Part shown: one piece after another, positions 1 through 11,529 of the stretch
Layout of the letters: the number at the start of each line of letters is the position of its first letter
Numbering within the stretch: position 1 is the stretch's first letter
NCBI GenBank assembly: GCA_051453625.1
Contig: JBOZIK010000001.1
Location: 110,320,121 to 110,384,120, forward strand
Length of the DNA: 64,000 nt
From: Welwitschia mirabilis
Lineage: Eukaryota; Gnetophyta; Gnetopsida; Welwitschiales
Direction of reading: 5' to 3'
Program-made: the position numbers and the translations under genes
Notes under the pieces: model-generated
Seen by the model: only the letters and a program-made list of their open reading frames with translations
Databases searched by the model: none
What the model was told of the DNA's origin: nothing

Positions 1-313
1 AAACTTATAAACCTAAATGTCTATCATATTTTTAGTGAAAAACTTGATAAAGACCCTTTATAATACATTACTGATACAGAATAATTAGTGCTCACTTCAA
101 GAAATAGTAAAAAAAAAGAATAAGTGATAGAACTTAAATTGTCATATTTTCCATCACTTTAAAAGATAAGAGTAAACTTTGGTTAAGAACAATTTCTCAT
201 AAAAGTTTAAAATCACGGAGTCAAGTTCAAAAAGCCTTTAGTAAAAGATTTATAAGTGAAACCACCATTCGAAAATGTAAAAAAAAAAAAGTAATCATAT
301 GCCTCTACTTATG

Positions 314-349
<36 letters not shown>

Positions 350-1540
350 TTACATTTGTACTCTGTAGATGCTTTTTCTCAAGAAAAATTAGTAGACTAC
401 TTTTATAATGGACTTAATAGTCAAACAAGAAAACTAGCTAATTTTTAATTTGGAAGAAATTTGTTGAATCTTATCTTAGAAAATGCTTATAAAGTGTTGA
501 AAAACTTGGTAGAAGTAAGTCAAACTTGGCCTAGACCATTATTTAAAGAAAACTAAACTATAGATTAAATCATTAAAGATATTAAGGAGGTTAAACAAAG
601 AACAAAAAGAAATAAGAACTAAAAATAAACTAACAAATGTCATTAAGGATTTCACCTCACCTTTAGAAAAAAACATTCATATGGTTTTAGATGCAAAGGT
701 GGCAACTGAAAAGAGTATATTTGTAGCTCCTACTTATGATTTATGCAAAGATAACTATCATGTTACAAAATAATGTTCATTACTTCCAACTTAAAAAGAA
801 AGAATCTATGAAAAAGTGATGCTTTTAACCAAATGTTCTCAAACTTTAACAAAAATTAAAACCAAAGTTAAATCCAAAATCATAACGGTTTTCAATCTAA
901 AATGAGTGGATAACTCAACTTTAAAAATTTTCAAACAAATCATCCTAACTTCGAACCATTTAAAAAGATATTTAAAAACATAAACTTCCAATTAAATAAC
1001 TCAAATAATCAAAAAATATCATCCAACTCACAAAACCAATGTAATACTCTTAATAATTCTATTGATGAGTTGAGAAAAACATAAGAAAGAACAAATTCCA
1101 ATATTAAAAATATCATGAGTATTTTGAATAAACCATGCTTGCTAATCAAAGACCACAAGGGTCACTTGCCACTAAACCTTTACCAAATCAAAATAAAGTT
1201 AAGAAATATTTTAAAGTGGTTACAAAAGTGGAAATGAGATAACACCTCTCACAATGAGGCTTCCACATCACAAAGTGACAAAAATAATAAAGAAGAGGAT
1301 ATATAAATTTTAAAAAATCATCTTTTTCCTTCTCCATTGAGTAATAAACAAAAAATTTCTTTACATAAGAAACCTACTACCCCTTCTCTTGGTAGATTAA
1401 ATATAAATCCTATCTTTAATAATCATTTAAAAGCCTTAATGCAAAATCTAAATATCAATTTACCATTTTGGAAAGTTTTGCAAGATAATCCTAAGTATTC
1501 TAAGTTTTGAAATGACCTAATTAAGAGAAAACAAAAATAA
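1..1540 (+). pseudogene. Ath-2 gag (5' portion cut by window edge), decayed
   Basis: This is the gag region of an Athila-like Ty3/gypsy element; gag forms the capsid/nucleocapsid of the cytoplasmic particle. It aligns closely by eye with the Ath-1 gag at about 4150-5640 (shared blocks around 'LDKDPL', the 'isAHF' stretch and the polar Asn/Gln-rich tail). A decayed zinc knuckle lies near 735-775: C, four residues, H, then a stop before the last Cys; the first Cys appears as Tyr (TGT to TAT). Many in-frame stops make it non-coding. The 5' LTR and gag start lie outside the window. The region ends exactly where Ath-1 is inserted. Confidence 0.8.
317..346. repeat. poly-T run (30 T) inside Ath-2 gag
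   Basis: An uninterrupted run of 30 T sits inside the gag reading region, where the Ath-1 copy (about 4455-4475) has ordinary sequence. It looks like slippage expansion or an assembly or sequencing artefact. Confidence 0.9.
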
Positions 1541-1545
1541 ACAAT
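1541..1545. other. Left target-site duplication of Ath-1 (ACAAT)
   Basis: The five bases before the 5' LTR of Ath-1 read ACAAT. The five bases after its 3' LTR read ACCAT. Ath-1's own uninterrupted copy of the same gag/PR junction, near 5655, contains ACCAT, so one C-to-A change explains the mismatch. Confidence 0.75.
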
Positions 1546-2714
1546 TATTACACTGCCAACGTATGCATATTTAATAGGGTATTTAGAGTAGTTTTATAGA
1601 TTAATAAATAGGTAAATGCTTGATTTCTATAATAATGGAGAGCTAAGATGAAAGATATGAAAACATGTAATTTCCATAATGATTTATAGAATTTTAAATA
1701 ATTCTTAGTACTTTACATTTATGAGACAACTTATTAAAAAACATTTAGACTGATGCATTGATAGAAGATTTGTAAAAGATCATTTTCCACCTCATCGTCT
1801 AGATGACTATACAGATGACACAATAATTTATGCCAATAGGGATGGTGACTATAATCAATTTGGTAGTTAATGATGACTGTACAGATGACACAATAATTTA
1901 TGCCAATAGGGATGGTGACTATAATCAATTTGGTAATTAATGTAAATTATTTATGAGATGACATCTTCTCATTTATCATTCAAATGATAGCTAAATAACA
2001 CTGTTGTAACATCTGCATTGAATACCCACATAATTTCTGTCAACTATCTATTTGTTTCTCTTAGCATGACCATTACAGCTTACCCATGCTTATCTATTTG
2101 TCTTATTATGTTCTTGTATTTTAATAAATATTGATCTTGCTCTTAACTCCTATTTTTCTTCATTTGAACTAGAATTTCGTATGATAGAAATCAAAGGGAT
2201 AGGGATCCATCCTTGTAGTTGCAGAGACATATTTTCTTTGCTGTTGGATGGCATTTTCTCCATTGAGGTGCTGCTACTTGTAACATGGATGTGGTTCTAA
2301 TATAAAAATACTTATTATTTTATTTCAATACATGTTTGTGTTTCACCCTCATAGCCTATGTTGCTACTGATCTAGTGATAGTTTTATTAGTAATACAGGT
2401 TATGAGAATAAATTTTATTAAGGTTATGCATGATTAGTTTAAGTTAGATGCATTTTTATTTCCTTTTCTTAAATTATTTTTGTATGAGTGTGTTTTATTT
2501 TACTTTCATGCATTACAAGTTATTTTATATGGTTAGAATAAAAGTGATTTTCTTTGGAGGAATAAACCCTCTTATTCCTAACTTAACTTTTAATGAATTA
2601 TGACAATCAGGTTACTCTTGTATATATTAGTATGTTGTGTTTATGCAAATATTTGTGATTAATAAGACTCGACTTAACTAAGGATGTAAGTTTGCATAAA
2701 TACAAACTGCAACA
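1546..2714 (+). repeat. Ath-1 5' LTR
   Basis: It starts TATTACACTGCC, a decayed form of the family start TGTTGCAATGC, and ends ATACAAACTGCAACA. It aligns along its length with 13375-14476. It contains a 70-bp tandem duplication that the 3' LTR lacks. An LTR normally carries the promoter and polyadenylation site; I did not assign either. Confidence 0.85.
1802..1941. repeat. 70-bp tandem duplication inside the 5' LTR
   Basis: The units 1802-1871 and 1872-1941 are almost identical (I see only two differences), whereas the two LTRs of the same element differ far more. The 3' LTR has one unit (about 13628-13698). Confidence 0.9.
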
Positions 2715-2715
2715 T

Positions 2716-2735
2716 CTTAACATCATTAGGAAAGA
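2716..2735 (+). other. Decayed primer-binding site of Ath-1
   Basis: The sequence just after the 5' LTR (from 2716, TTAACATCATTAGGAAAG) fits a transition-decayed, 2-bp-deleted version of the tRNA-Asp PBS that is clearer at 41078-41095. Taken alone it would be weak; its position supports it. Confidence 0.5.
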
Positions 2736-2834
2736 ATGCTTAAAGTTCAAGAGTTGTCATTGCTTTGGTGAGTACTTTGGATCTTGATTTAGATGCTTGT
2801 TATAGTAGTGTTATATCTTTATCTGTAGTAGCAT

Positions 2835-2868
<34 letters not shown>

Positions 2869-3419
2869 NNNNNNNNNNNNNNNNNNNNNNNNNNNNNNNN
2901 NNNNNNNNNNNNNNNNNNNNNNNNNNNNNNNNNNNNNNNNNNNNNNNNNNNNNNNNNNNNNNNNNNNNNNNNNNNNNNNNNNNNNNNNNNNNNNNNNNNN
3001 NNNNNNNNNNNNNNNNNNNNNNNNNNNNNNNNNNNNNNNNNNNNNNNNNNNNNNNNNNNNNNNNNNNNNNNNNNNNNNNNNNNNNNNNNNNNNNNNNNNN
3101 NNNNNNNNNNNNNNNNNNNNNNNNNNNNNNNNNNNNNNNNNNNNNNNNNNNNNNNNNNNNNNNNNNNNNNNNNNNNNNNNNNNNNNNNNNNNNNNNNNNN
3201 NNNNNNNNNNNNNNNNNNNNNNNNNNNNNNNNNNNNNNNNNNNNNNNNNNNNNNNNNNNNNNNNNNNNNNNNNNNNNNNNNNNNNNNNNNNNNNNNNNNN
3301 NNNNNNNNNNNNNNNNNNNNNNNNNNNNNNNNNNNNNNNNNNNNNNNNNNNNNNNNNNNNNNNNNNNNNNNNNNNNNNNNNNNNNNNNNNNNNNNNNNNN
3401 NNNNNNNNNNNNNNNNNNN
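2869..3419. other. Assembly gap (551 N) after a 31-T run
   Basis: Ns run from 2869 to 3419, directly after a poly-T run (2838-2868), inside the Ath-1 leader. The missing sequence would be 5' untranslated leader. Confidence 0.98.
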
Positions 3420-3952
3420 ATTCTATCCTATAATAAATAGTTTATTAACTACTTTATTATCTAGATGACATGCGGTGATGAGGGCCTCTATGCCATGATT
3501 TTTTTATCTCTATTTCTATTAAAAATTTTTAAGGTTTTTTCATTGTCCCATTTATCATCTAGATAACTTAGGTGGATTATAGTCTACTTTTAGATTTTTT
3601 TATGTTATCAATTTTTTTGTTTTTATTTTCCATTTTTTCTTTTTTATGGTTTCTACATTTTTGTTATCTAGACTATTGTCTAGATGGCTTTAGGAATAAT
3701 ACTCTATGCATTTGATACTGAGCATGTATGGTAAAATCTAGTAAGAAAGAAAAATGCCAGAGAGTGTGGTTGTTTATTAACGAAAATATCCAAGAAGGTT
3801 TAATGAACTTAAAAACTAATTAAGGTAAGCATAGCAAAGGTATGAAAAATTTAGAAATTCTTGCAATATTTACTTTCATTTCTTTAGATTCTGATTTTAC
3901 TAAAGAAAAGTTTTTAGACAATTGTATAGATGAGAGTTTTTCATTTCTAACC
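3420..3952 (+). other. Ath-1 untranslated leader
   Basis: T-rich sequence between the gap and the gag ATG, with no reading frame of note. It contains several CATCTAGATG-like palindromic motifs (near 3458, 3553, 3664 and 3680) that recur in the leaders of the minus-strand copies. Confidence 0.6.
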
Positions 3953-5640
3953 ATGTCTACTGCATTACAGAAACAAAGGTAGCCCATCTCAATAAATCCA
4001 CCTATTAACATTGAAATCCCTACAATCACAGATGTTCAAACCAATGTCTATGTCACCCTTAGAGGTCTAATTGCAAACAAAAAATAAGAAATCCAAATCC
4101 CCTTTGACTTACCTCCTAATGATAATGTCAAACTAAGAAAGTTAAATGTATATCCTACTTGTAGTGGTAAACTCGATGAAGATCCCTTGCAATACATTAC
4201 TAACTTAACAATTAGTGCTCACTTCTAGAAATGATAAGAAATGTATAATTTATAGAACCTATATTGTCATCTTTCCCATCACTTTAAAAGATAAGGCTAA
4301 ATTATAATTAATAATGACTCCTCATAAAAGCCTAAAATCATGGATTCAAGTTCATGAAGCCTTTATTAAGAGATTTATAAGCAAAACCAATATCTGAATA
4401 TGTAAGAAAGAAGTCATTAAATTCCAACAAATTCCTAATAAAACTATGCCTCTGCCTATGAGAGATTCTTTATTACTTTATATTCAAAGTCTGAAGATGC
4501 CTTTTCATAAGAAGAACTAGTAGACAACTTTTACAGTGAATTAAATAATCAAACAAAGCAAGTAGTAGACTTTTTCATGTGAAGGTAATCTATCGAACTA
4601 AATCTTAAAATATTCTTCAAAAGTGTTGGGAGAATTGGTAGAAGTAAGTTAAACATGTTCTAAACCCTCATCTAGAGAAAACTAGACCATAGGATAAATC
4701 ATTAAAGATCTTAAGAAAGTAAAACATGAGAAAATTAAAATAAAAGCTAAAAATAAATTAACCAATGTCATAAAGGATTTCAACCTTAACAAAGTAAACT
4801 CAGATGATTTTACATGTAAAGATTATAACCAAGAAGAGTGTAGTTATAGCTCCTACCTATAATTTCTGTGAGGATAGTTATCATGTTATCAAAAAATATC
4901 CTTTTCTTTCAACTTACAAAGACATAATTTATGAGAAAATATGTGCTTTCAATCAGAGGTCCTCAAACTACAACCAAAACCAAAATTAAATATAAGTTCA
5001 AAATCATAACAACTTTCAACCTACGATGAGTGAAGAACCAAATTTTAAATATTTTGAAAGAAACCATCCTAACTTATAACTAGTTAAGAGGATATTTGAG
5101 AACGTAAGCTTCTAATATAACAACTCAAACAAATAAGCAAACTCATCCAACTTCCAAAACCAAAGTGATACTCTTAATAACTCTATTGAGGAGCTGATAA
5201 AAACACAAGAAAAGACCAAAATCTTGTGATTATTTTATAACAAACTATACTTACTAACCAAAGACCATAAGGGTCACTTGTCTCTCAACCTTTACCAAAT
5301 CTAAATAAAGTTAGAAAAGATTGTAATGTGGTGACAAGAAGTGGAAATGATACAACTCCTCCTACCCATAAGGCTTGAACATTACAAAGTAAAAAAATTG
5401 ATGAAGAAGAGGATATAGAAATGTTAGAAAACCATTCTTTCCCTTTTCTATTAAGTAACAGAAAGAGAAACTCTTTACATAATAAATGTGCTACCCCATG
5501 GCTTGATAGGCTAAACACAAATCTTATTTTTGATGATTATCTAAAAGTATTAATGTAAAATATGAGCATTAACTTATCATTCTAAAAACTTTTGCCTAAT
5601 AATCAAAATATTCTAAGTTGTCAAAATACCTGATTAGGAG
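3953..5640 (+). pseudogene. Ath-1 gag, decayed
   Basis: Start chosen at ATG 3953 because the reading from there runs into the conserved N-terminal block also seen in Ath-6 (a stretch resembling LIANKK.EIQ followed by FDLP). Next come the core block with 'LKDKAKL' and 'WIQVHEAFIKRFISK' (about 4290-4390), as in Retrotrans_gag capsid domains. A decayed zinc knuckle follows at 4855-4890 ('CEDSYHVIKKY': the last Cys is now Tyr) and then an Asn/Gln-rich tail. Stops and shifts are frequent. One open stretch, 4804-4989, is in the true frame. Gag would form the particle; here it cannot be expressed intact. Confidence 0.8.
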
Positions 5641-6115
5641 AAAGCAAGAGTATACCATTTCTAGTAAAGTCTTCATAGCACAATCTATTAATAACTTAGT
5701 TTTTTAAAAATGTCTAAATTTTAAAAATCTGAGAGTAGTAACTATGAGTATTACTTTATAAGGAAACCATATGATTAAGAAAGCCTTTATTTATATTAGA
5801 TCTAGTATTAACATCATGCCCTTTCATATTTGTTAAAGATTTGGATTGAAAGAAAGAGTTGAACCTATATGGATTGTTTTATAACTAACTAATACTTCCA
5901 TGAAGAAACTGTTAGATGTAATTAAGGATTTGTTTATTCAAATGGAAGAAGTTATCTATCCTATTGATGTTGTAGTTATAAAAGTTAAGCACAACAATGG
6001 ATATCCTTTACTTTTAGGTAGAGCTTTCTATGCAACAACCCACTATATTATAAATACAAAAACTAGTTTAATGGAGTATCATTTTGGAAATAAAAATTTT
6101 CAATAAGATTTCTTG
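5641..6115 (+). pseudogene. Ath-1 aspartic protease (retropepsin-like), decayed
   Basis: The active-site region near 5795-5820 reads YIRSSINIMP, where the family has D-I-G-S/A-S: both the catalytic Asp and the Gly are changed. The C-terminal half is open (5900-6106) with 'IDVVVIKVKHNNGYPLLLGR', matching the ILG-R flap/core end of retropepsins. It follows gag without a clear boundary, as in a gag-pol polyprotein. The same region is seen in Ath-2, Ath-4 and Ath-6. From 6116 to about 6640 lies the PR-RT spacer, which has no domain I recognise. Confidence 0.78.
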
Positions 6116-6639
6116 ATGTAGTCAAAAAAGATTTAGCAAATGATTTTAGTGTGGAGGAAGAAATTAGGCCAACCTTACTTTTGTAGCATTGTCTACTTGA
6201 TGAATAATGGTCCATGCTTCATGAACTAATATTATTTAATAACTAAATAGAAGTAGACAATTAAATGTTTTTGAAGATTAACTTAACTTTGCCCATCTAG
6301 GAATTAAATTTTTTTGATTTAGAGAATAGAGAGTTTAAGTCTATCAACTGTGCAGAATCTTGAGATTTTAGTAGAATTAAGATTTCTTATTTTGAAGGTG
6401 GTCATCTACTACTAACATCTAAATGATAGTCTAAGATGACAATCTATTTTTCTAAAAATTTTACAAAAAATAAAAATCTAAACTTAAATTTGATTCTAAA
6501 CCCTTTAGACATTGGACTAAAATACATTTTCCTAAACAGTGATCTAAACAAATCTTTAATCACCAAAAAAAAACCTTATTTCTCAATAATAATTGAGTCT
6601 AGTCTCTATTCTATAATCTAAGGTAAATGCATTTACTTA

Positions 6640-8100
6640 GTCTCATAATGATTTAATAGCCATTCCTACTTTGATTATTTAATATAAAATCTATCTTAAA
6701 GAAAATTCAAAACCTATGAGATAACCCTAATGTGGACTTAATCTAGCCCTTAAAAATTGTTAAAATGACATCATAAAATCAATGGATGCTAAAATTATTT
6801 ATTTAATTACTAATAGTAAGTGGATTAGCCCATTCATAGTAGTTTCTAAAAAATATAAGAAATGGAGAGTGTACATAAACTTTAGAAAACTAGATAAAGT
6901 AACTAAAAAAGAACCACTATCCTTTGTCTTTTTTTGATTAGATTCTTAATATGATTTAAGGTCATATATTTTACTATTTTCTTGATTATTATAGAAGTTA
7001 TAACCAAGTTTGCATTGCTAATGAGGATCAAGCCAAAACCACTTTTACTTCTTATTTTGATACTTTTACTTTTTAATACATGTCTTTCAGACTTTGTAAT
7101 GCTCTTAATACTTTTTAGCATGCTATGATGGAAATTTTTTCTGATATGCTTGAAGATCCTATTGATATTTTTATGGATGACTTCTTTATTTATGCTAAAA
7201 CTTTTAAATAAATTTTAGATTGACTATAGAAGGTCCTTAACCATTGTATTTCTAATGGCCTACACTTGAGTTAGGAGAAGAATTTATTTCTTGTTGAAAA
7301 TGGAATTATCTTAGATCATCATATATCAAAAGAAAGAATTAGGATGAACACTTCAAAATTTGATATTATTAAAAATATAAATCCTCCTACAAATGTTAAA
7401 TATGTTAGATCTTTTTTGGTTATTTGGGTTTTTATTATCAGTTTATTCATGATTATGTAAATATCTATAAACCTCTTTGATCATTACTAGAGAAAGAGGC
7501 CAAATTTAAATGGAAGAAATCTTATCAACATGATTTTAATAGGATTAAATGCAAAATTTCTTATGCTCCTATAGTAATGGGACCAATTGGGAGAATGATT
7601 TTGAGCTTATGTGCTATGCAAGTAATTTTGTCATGGGTGGGATTCTTTGTCAGAAATATGAAAGTTCTTTTAAAGTTATATCTTATCATAACAAATCTTT
7701 ATCTATATCTTAAATGAATTATACCACTATATAGAAGGAGATGCTAGCCATTATCTTTTATCTTGATTCTCTTAGACATTATCTTTTAGGCTTTCATACT
7801 AATGTTTACACCAATCACCTTGCTATTCATTGCCTAATGACTAAGAAAGACTCTAGTGCATGTTTTATTAGATGGATCCTCCTTATGTAAGAGTTAAACG
7901 TAACCATTATGAATAAAGCAAGAAATCATAATTCTATTATTGATCATTTATCTTGTCTTTCTTTTGATTTAGATGATTCTATCATTGATGATTCTTTTCC
8001 TAATAAGCAACTTTTTACTATATCTTTTTCTCATCCTCCTCTTTATTCTGTGGACATTGTTGATTATCTTGTAACCATGAAAATACTATAACATTAGACT
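6640..8100 (+). pseudogene. Ath-1 reverse transcriptase and RNase H, decayed
   Basis: RT runs about 6640-7560: a block resembling 'KKNHYPLSFFDQ', the 'YNQVCIANEDQAKTTFT' region (about 7000-7050), 'LCNA', and the catalytic FMDDF at 7170-7184 with both Asp present. RNase H follows (about 7560-7860) with the 'AIHCLMTKKDS' end block. The linker to integrase (7909-8091, open for 60 codons) has 'DDSIIDDSFPNKQLFTIS', a pattern typical of Athila pol. RT copies the RNA into cDNA and RNase H removes the RNA strand. Many TAA/TAG stops replace Gln/Trp codons. Confidence 0.85.
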
Positions 8101-8130
8101 TACGTTTAATAAAAAAAATTTCTTCATATA

Positions 8131-9290
8131 ATAGGTAACTCTGAGGTATAGAACCACATTTGTATTGTAGGTATAAAGAATAAATTATGAGAAAATATAT
8201 TCCTAATTGGGAAATACCTAAAATTCTTCATCTTTGTTTTGGTAATCTTTGTGAAGGAAACTTTAGTATACATAAAACAACTATGAAAATCCTTAATTCT
8301 AGTTTTTATTGACCTTCTCTTTTCCATGATTATTTTAATTTTACTAGAATGTGTAATTCTTATCGATGTTATGGTAGCCTTGTTCATACATAGAAAATTC
8401 CTCCTAGACATATTCTTAAGTTTGAGTCTTTTTATTATTATAGTATTGATTTTATAGGCCCTATTCATCCATCTTCTTTTGATAAGAATTACATTTTAGT
8501 AGTTGTAGATTACATGATTAAATGGGTTGAAGCCATACCTACTTCTTTGAATAATGCTTAAACTATTTATCATTTTCTTAGAACTCATTTTTTTTAGAGA
8601 TTTGGTTTTCTAAAATTATCATTAATGATCAAGGTACTCATTTTATTAATTAGATTTTTAGAAAAATTCTTTTGTCCATTGATATTGAACATAGAGTAGC
8701 TTGTGTTTATCATTCTCAAACTAATGAACAAGCTAAAAATACCAACATAAAAATAAAGAAAATATTACACAAATTTTTCTCTATTAATAAAAAGTCTTAG
8801 ATATCTAAACTTAATAATGTACATTGGGATTACCATCCTACTTAGTGTACTTTTCTTAGTTTTTCACCTTATGATTTCATGTATGGTAAAATTTGTATAT
8901 TACCTATTTCTATTTGTTATAATTCTTGTTATGCATCTTATCAACTTAATCTTGTAGATTTTCATGAAAATCCTAAATATAGATTAACCCAATTAGATCA
9001 TCTTGATGAGAAACGAACTTATGCTATACATCACTAATTAATTCATAAAGCCCAAGTAAAGTTCAAGCATGATAAAAAGATATTTCATAAAAAGTTTGAA
9101 CCTGGTCAAATTATTTGGTTATACAATATTAAAGTTCATCTTTTAAATATCAAGTTGACCTATAAATGATTAGATCCTTACCCTATTAAGAAAGTGCATC
9201 ATAATGGCTCAGTTGAGATTTCAGACTTTAAGACTAGAGACATTTAGAAGATTAATGGATAATGGTTAAAATTATATAAAGGTTCTTTAT
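8131..9290 (+). pseudogene. Ath-1 integrase, decayed
   Basis: The zinc-binding N-terminus (about 8150-8370) is present in part. In the core, 'SIDFIGPIHPSS' carries the first catalytic Asp (about 8445-8475), 'VVVDYMIKWVEAIPTSLNNA' follows, and 'INDQGTHF' (about 8620-8645) holds the second Asp. The third catalytic residue, normally Glu after 'TNGQA', reads Lys (QAKNTN, near 8730). The C-terminal end includes 'QLDHLDEKRTYAIHH' and 'FKHDKKIFHKKFEPGQ'. Integrase would join cDNA to the genome. This copy is dead through stops as well as the Glu change. Confidence 0.85.
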
Positions 9291-9960
9291 ATGCAACTAT
9301 GAACATGATATAAGCACTTATTTTGGAGGTTTTCCTCAATAAGGAGGACTTCCTCCCTATCATTATCTGAGTTCTTTTTTAGCTACTCCTTTAGTTGATG
9401 TTATGTTATTACTTAATCATCTTTTAAACTTAAATTATTTATTTCTTTATCAAGTTTCATGACTAGTATTCATACTTGGGAATTTTTTAGTAATAACATT
9501 AGATTCACCCAATCTTGAGACATTTCCATATCTATGAACTTTTTTAAAGGTAGATGTCTTTATTCTTATGCTTTTTTTTCAATGATATTAAGGTCTTAAG
9601 CTATATGGAAGTGTTTTTTTTTTTTTGTCTTTTATCTCACATATTCATCTTCATCTTTTTGAGTGTGTGATCATGTGGGAAATATTTCATCATGATCTAG
9701 CATATTTTTTGCTTTAAGAAAAATACATGATCAACATAATGTTCTACCACATGCAAGTAAAGTTTTTCAAAAGGAACCTTTAGAAGTATTGGTAACTATG
9801 GAAACTCCACTGGGGGGTTAGTTAGCCATGCTCTATAGGTCCCAACTCCTTTGACAGTAGTTGCACTTCCCTCATTATGGAAAACTTGTAATACGCTTTG
9901 AGGCTATGAGATTAGTAGTGTTCCTAATATCATCAAAACCATTACTTATTTTTTAAACTC
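9291..9960 (+). other. Conserved non-coding block after Ath-1 integrase
   Basis: The stretch around 9730-9930 (GGAACCTTT..., GAAACTCCACTGGGGGGTTA, then a T-rich/AG-rich run) recurs at 25170-25340 on the plus strand and, inverted, at 30366-30450, 34610-34790 and 48480-48650. No frame is open across it in any copy. Its conservation next to badly decayed pol suggests an element-specific cis region, such as a second promoter, intron or RNA signal for the downstream ORF; this is inference. Confidence 0.6.
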
Positions 9961-11529
9961 TTAGTATTCCTACTTAGTCATTTTACTTTTGAATATTTAG
10001 ATGTATTTGTGGGGTGAGAGTAGGTAAGTTTATTTTTAAGTAGCTTTTAATCTTGACATTCATTATTTTAAGCACTTAAATTCACTCTAAACACTGTGTT
10101 TTTGAGTGAAACTTTATGGAGTTTATACATTTTGTTAGGCATATTTACTTAAGTGGCCTTATAATATCTTCCTTGGAAGTTTGCTAGGTTAGTACTTAAG
10201 ATAGGTAAGAAATCTTTTCCTTGTTCATTATGTTCATTTCTATTTTATGTTTCTTTGATTTTTAAGTTTGGAATTTCAAAGTCACTTATGTATTTTCTCG
10301 TTCTTTCATAAGACCTTAATCATTTAATAGTTTTATTACTATTATTTTATGTTATATCATTTTCAATGAACATTTGAAAATCAAAAAAAAAAATCTTTTT
10401 TACTTCCTAGGTTTTATGATTTTCCTTATAGCTTATAAAGTAAAACATTTATCTATCTTTTCTTTTCTATTTGGGCACATTCACTTAGCTTTTATGGATA
10501 GGTTTGTAATCTAGATAATCTATTTTCTTTAGTTACAGCTTTCTTTTCTTATACATTTATCATTTTTCTCTTATTTTTGTTGATTTTCTTTCTTTTTCTG
10601 TCTTTTTAAGTTTTTCCATGTTAAAATCTACTACTTAAAACAATCATATTTAAGCTTAAGTTTTCTGACTAACATCTTTATTTTCAAAAAACTTTTTAAT
10701 GCCTTGTCATCCACCTAGTTATCTAAGTAACATTGGGAAAATGACAGTCTAATTTTTCCTAAGAGTTGCTCTATGGCTATCATCTGAACGATGCAACTAG
10801 ACAATGGTGTATTATAATTATAGCTTAAACCAATTTTTTCCCCTTTTCCCCCTTATTTATTCATTGTTTTCATCCATTCCTTTCAGATACAATAATCCCT
10901 CTAGATTATACCAGAATTTTGGAACTTATCCCATTTAATTTTGTGTCCATATTTACAAGATTTCACTAAATTTTTAAAAATAAGTTATATGTCTTTCTCC
11001 TCCTATTTTTCAATATTCTCTCTTATTTTTTAGCCTTTTAGCATGCAAGTTTGATCTATATCACTTTTTTTTTTTTGCACTCTTTGATTTGGGACTTATG
11101 GATTTAAATTTCATCATATATTTTTTGAGTTATGAGTAATTGTACATTTTACTAGGTATTTTAAAATTTTCATCTTTCACACTTATTTTCTAACACTGTT
11201 CCTTTTGGTAAAATTAATTAGTTTGACGTGTTCTACAATTCTACTAGACTAGATTTTTGTTTTGAGAACTTTAATTTTTCACCTTTTATGGGACCACTTA
11301 AACCATAACTTTTCTATTTTTACATATTTTTCCTTTTTTTTCCTTATGTTTAGGTAATTTTGGATACAATGCAACTTTTAAGGGTAGGTATGACATATTT
11401 TTAGATTTTTTATAGTTTTTATCAATTTTAAAGAGTTGTTATTATGTATCCATGTGATATTTTTAACATATGTTTTTGTTTTCACATGACTTTTGTTTCT
11501 TCTTTTTGTTGTTTCTAATTGAGTAGGCT
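9961..11529 (+). other. T-rich stretch between integrase and the post-pol ORF of Ath-1
   Basis: No coding signal or recognised site. It is pyrimidine-rich on the plus strand, with several T runs and one A run (10383-10392). It aligns in pieces with 25400-26940 of Ath-3. A splice acceptor for a subgenomic RNA could lie here, but I cannot point to one. Confidence 0.6.
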
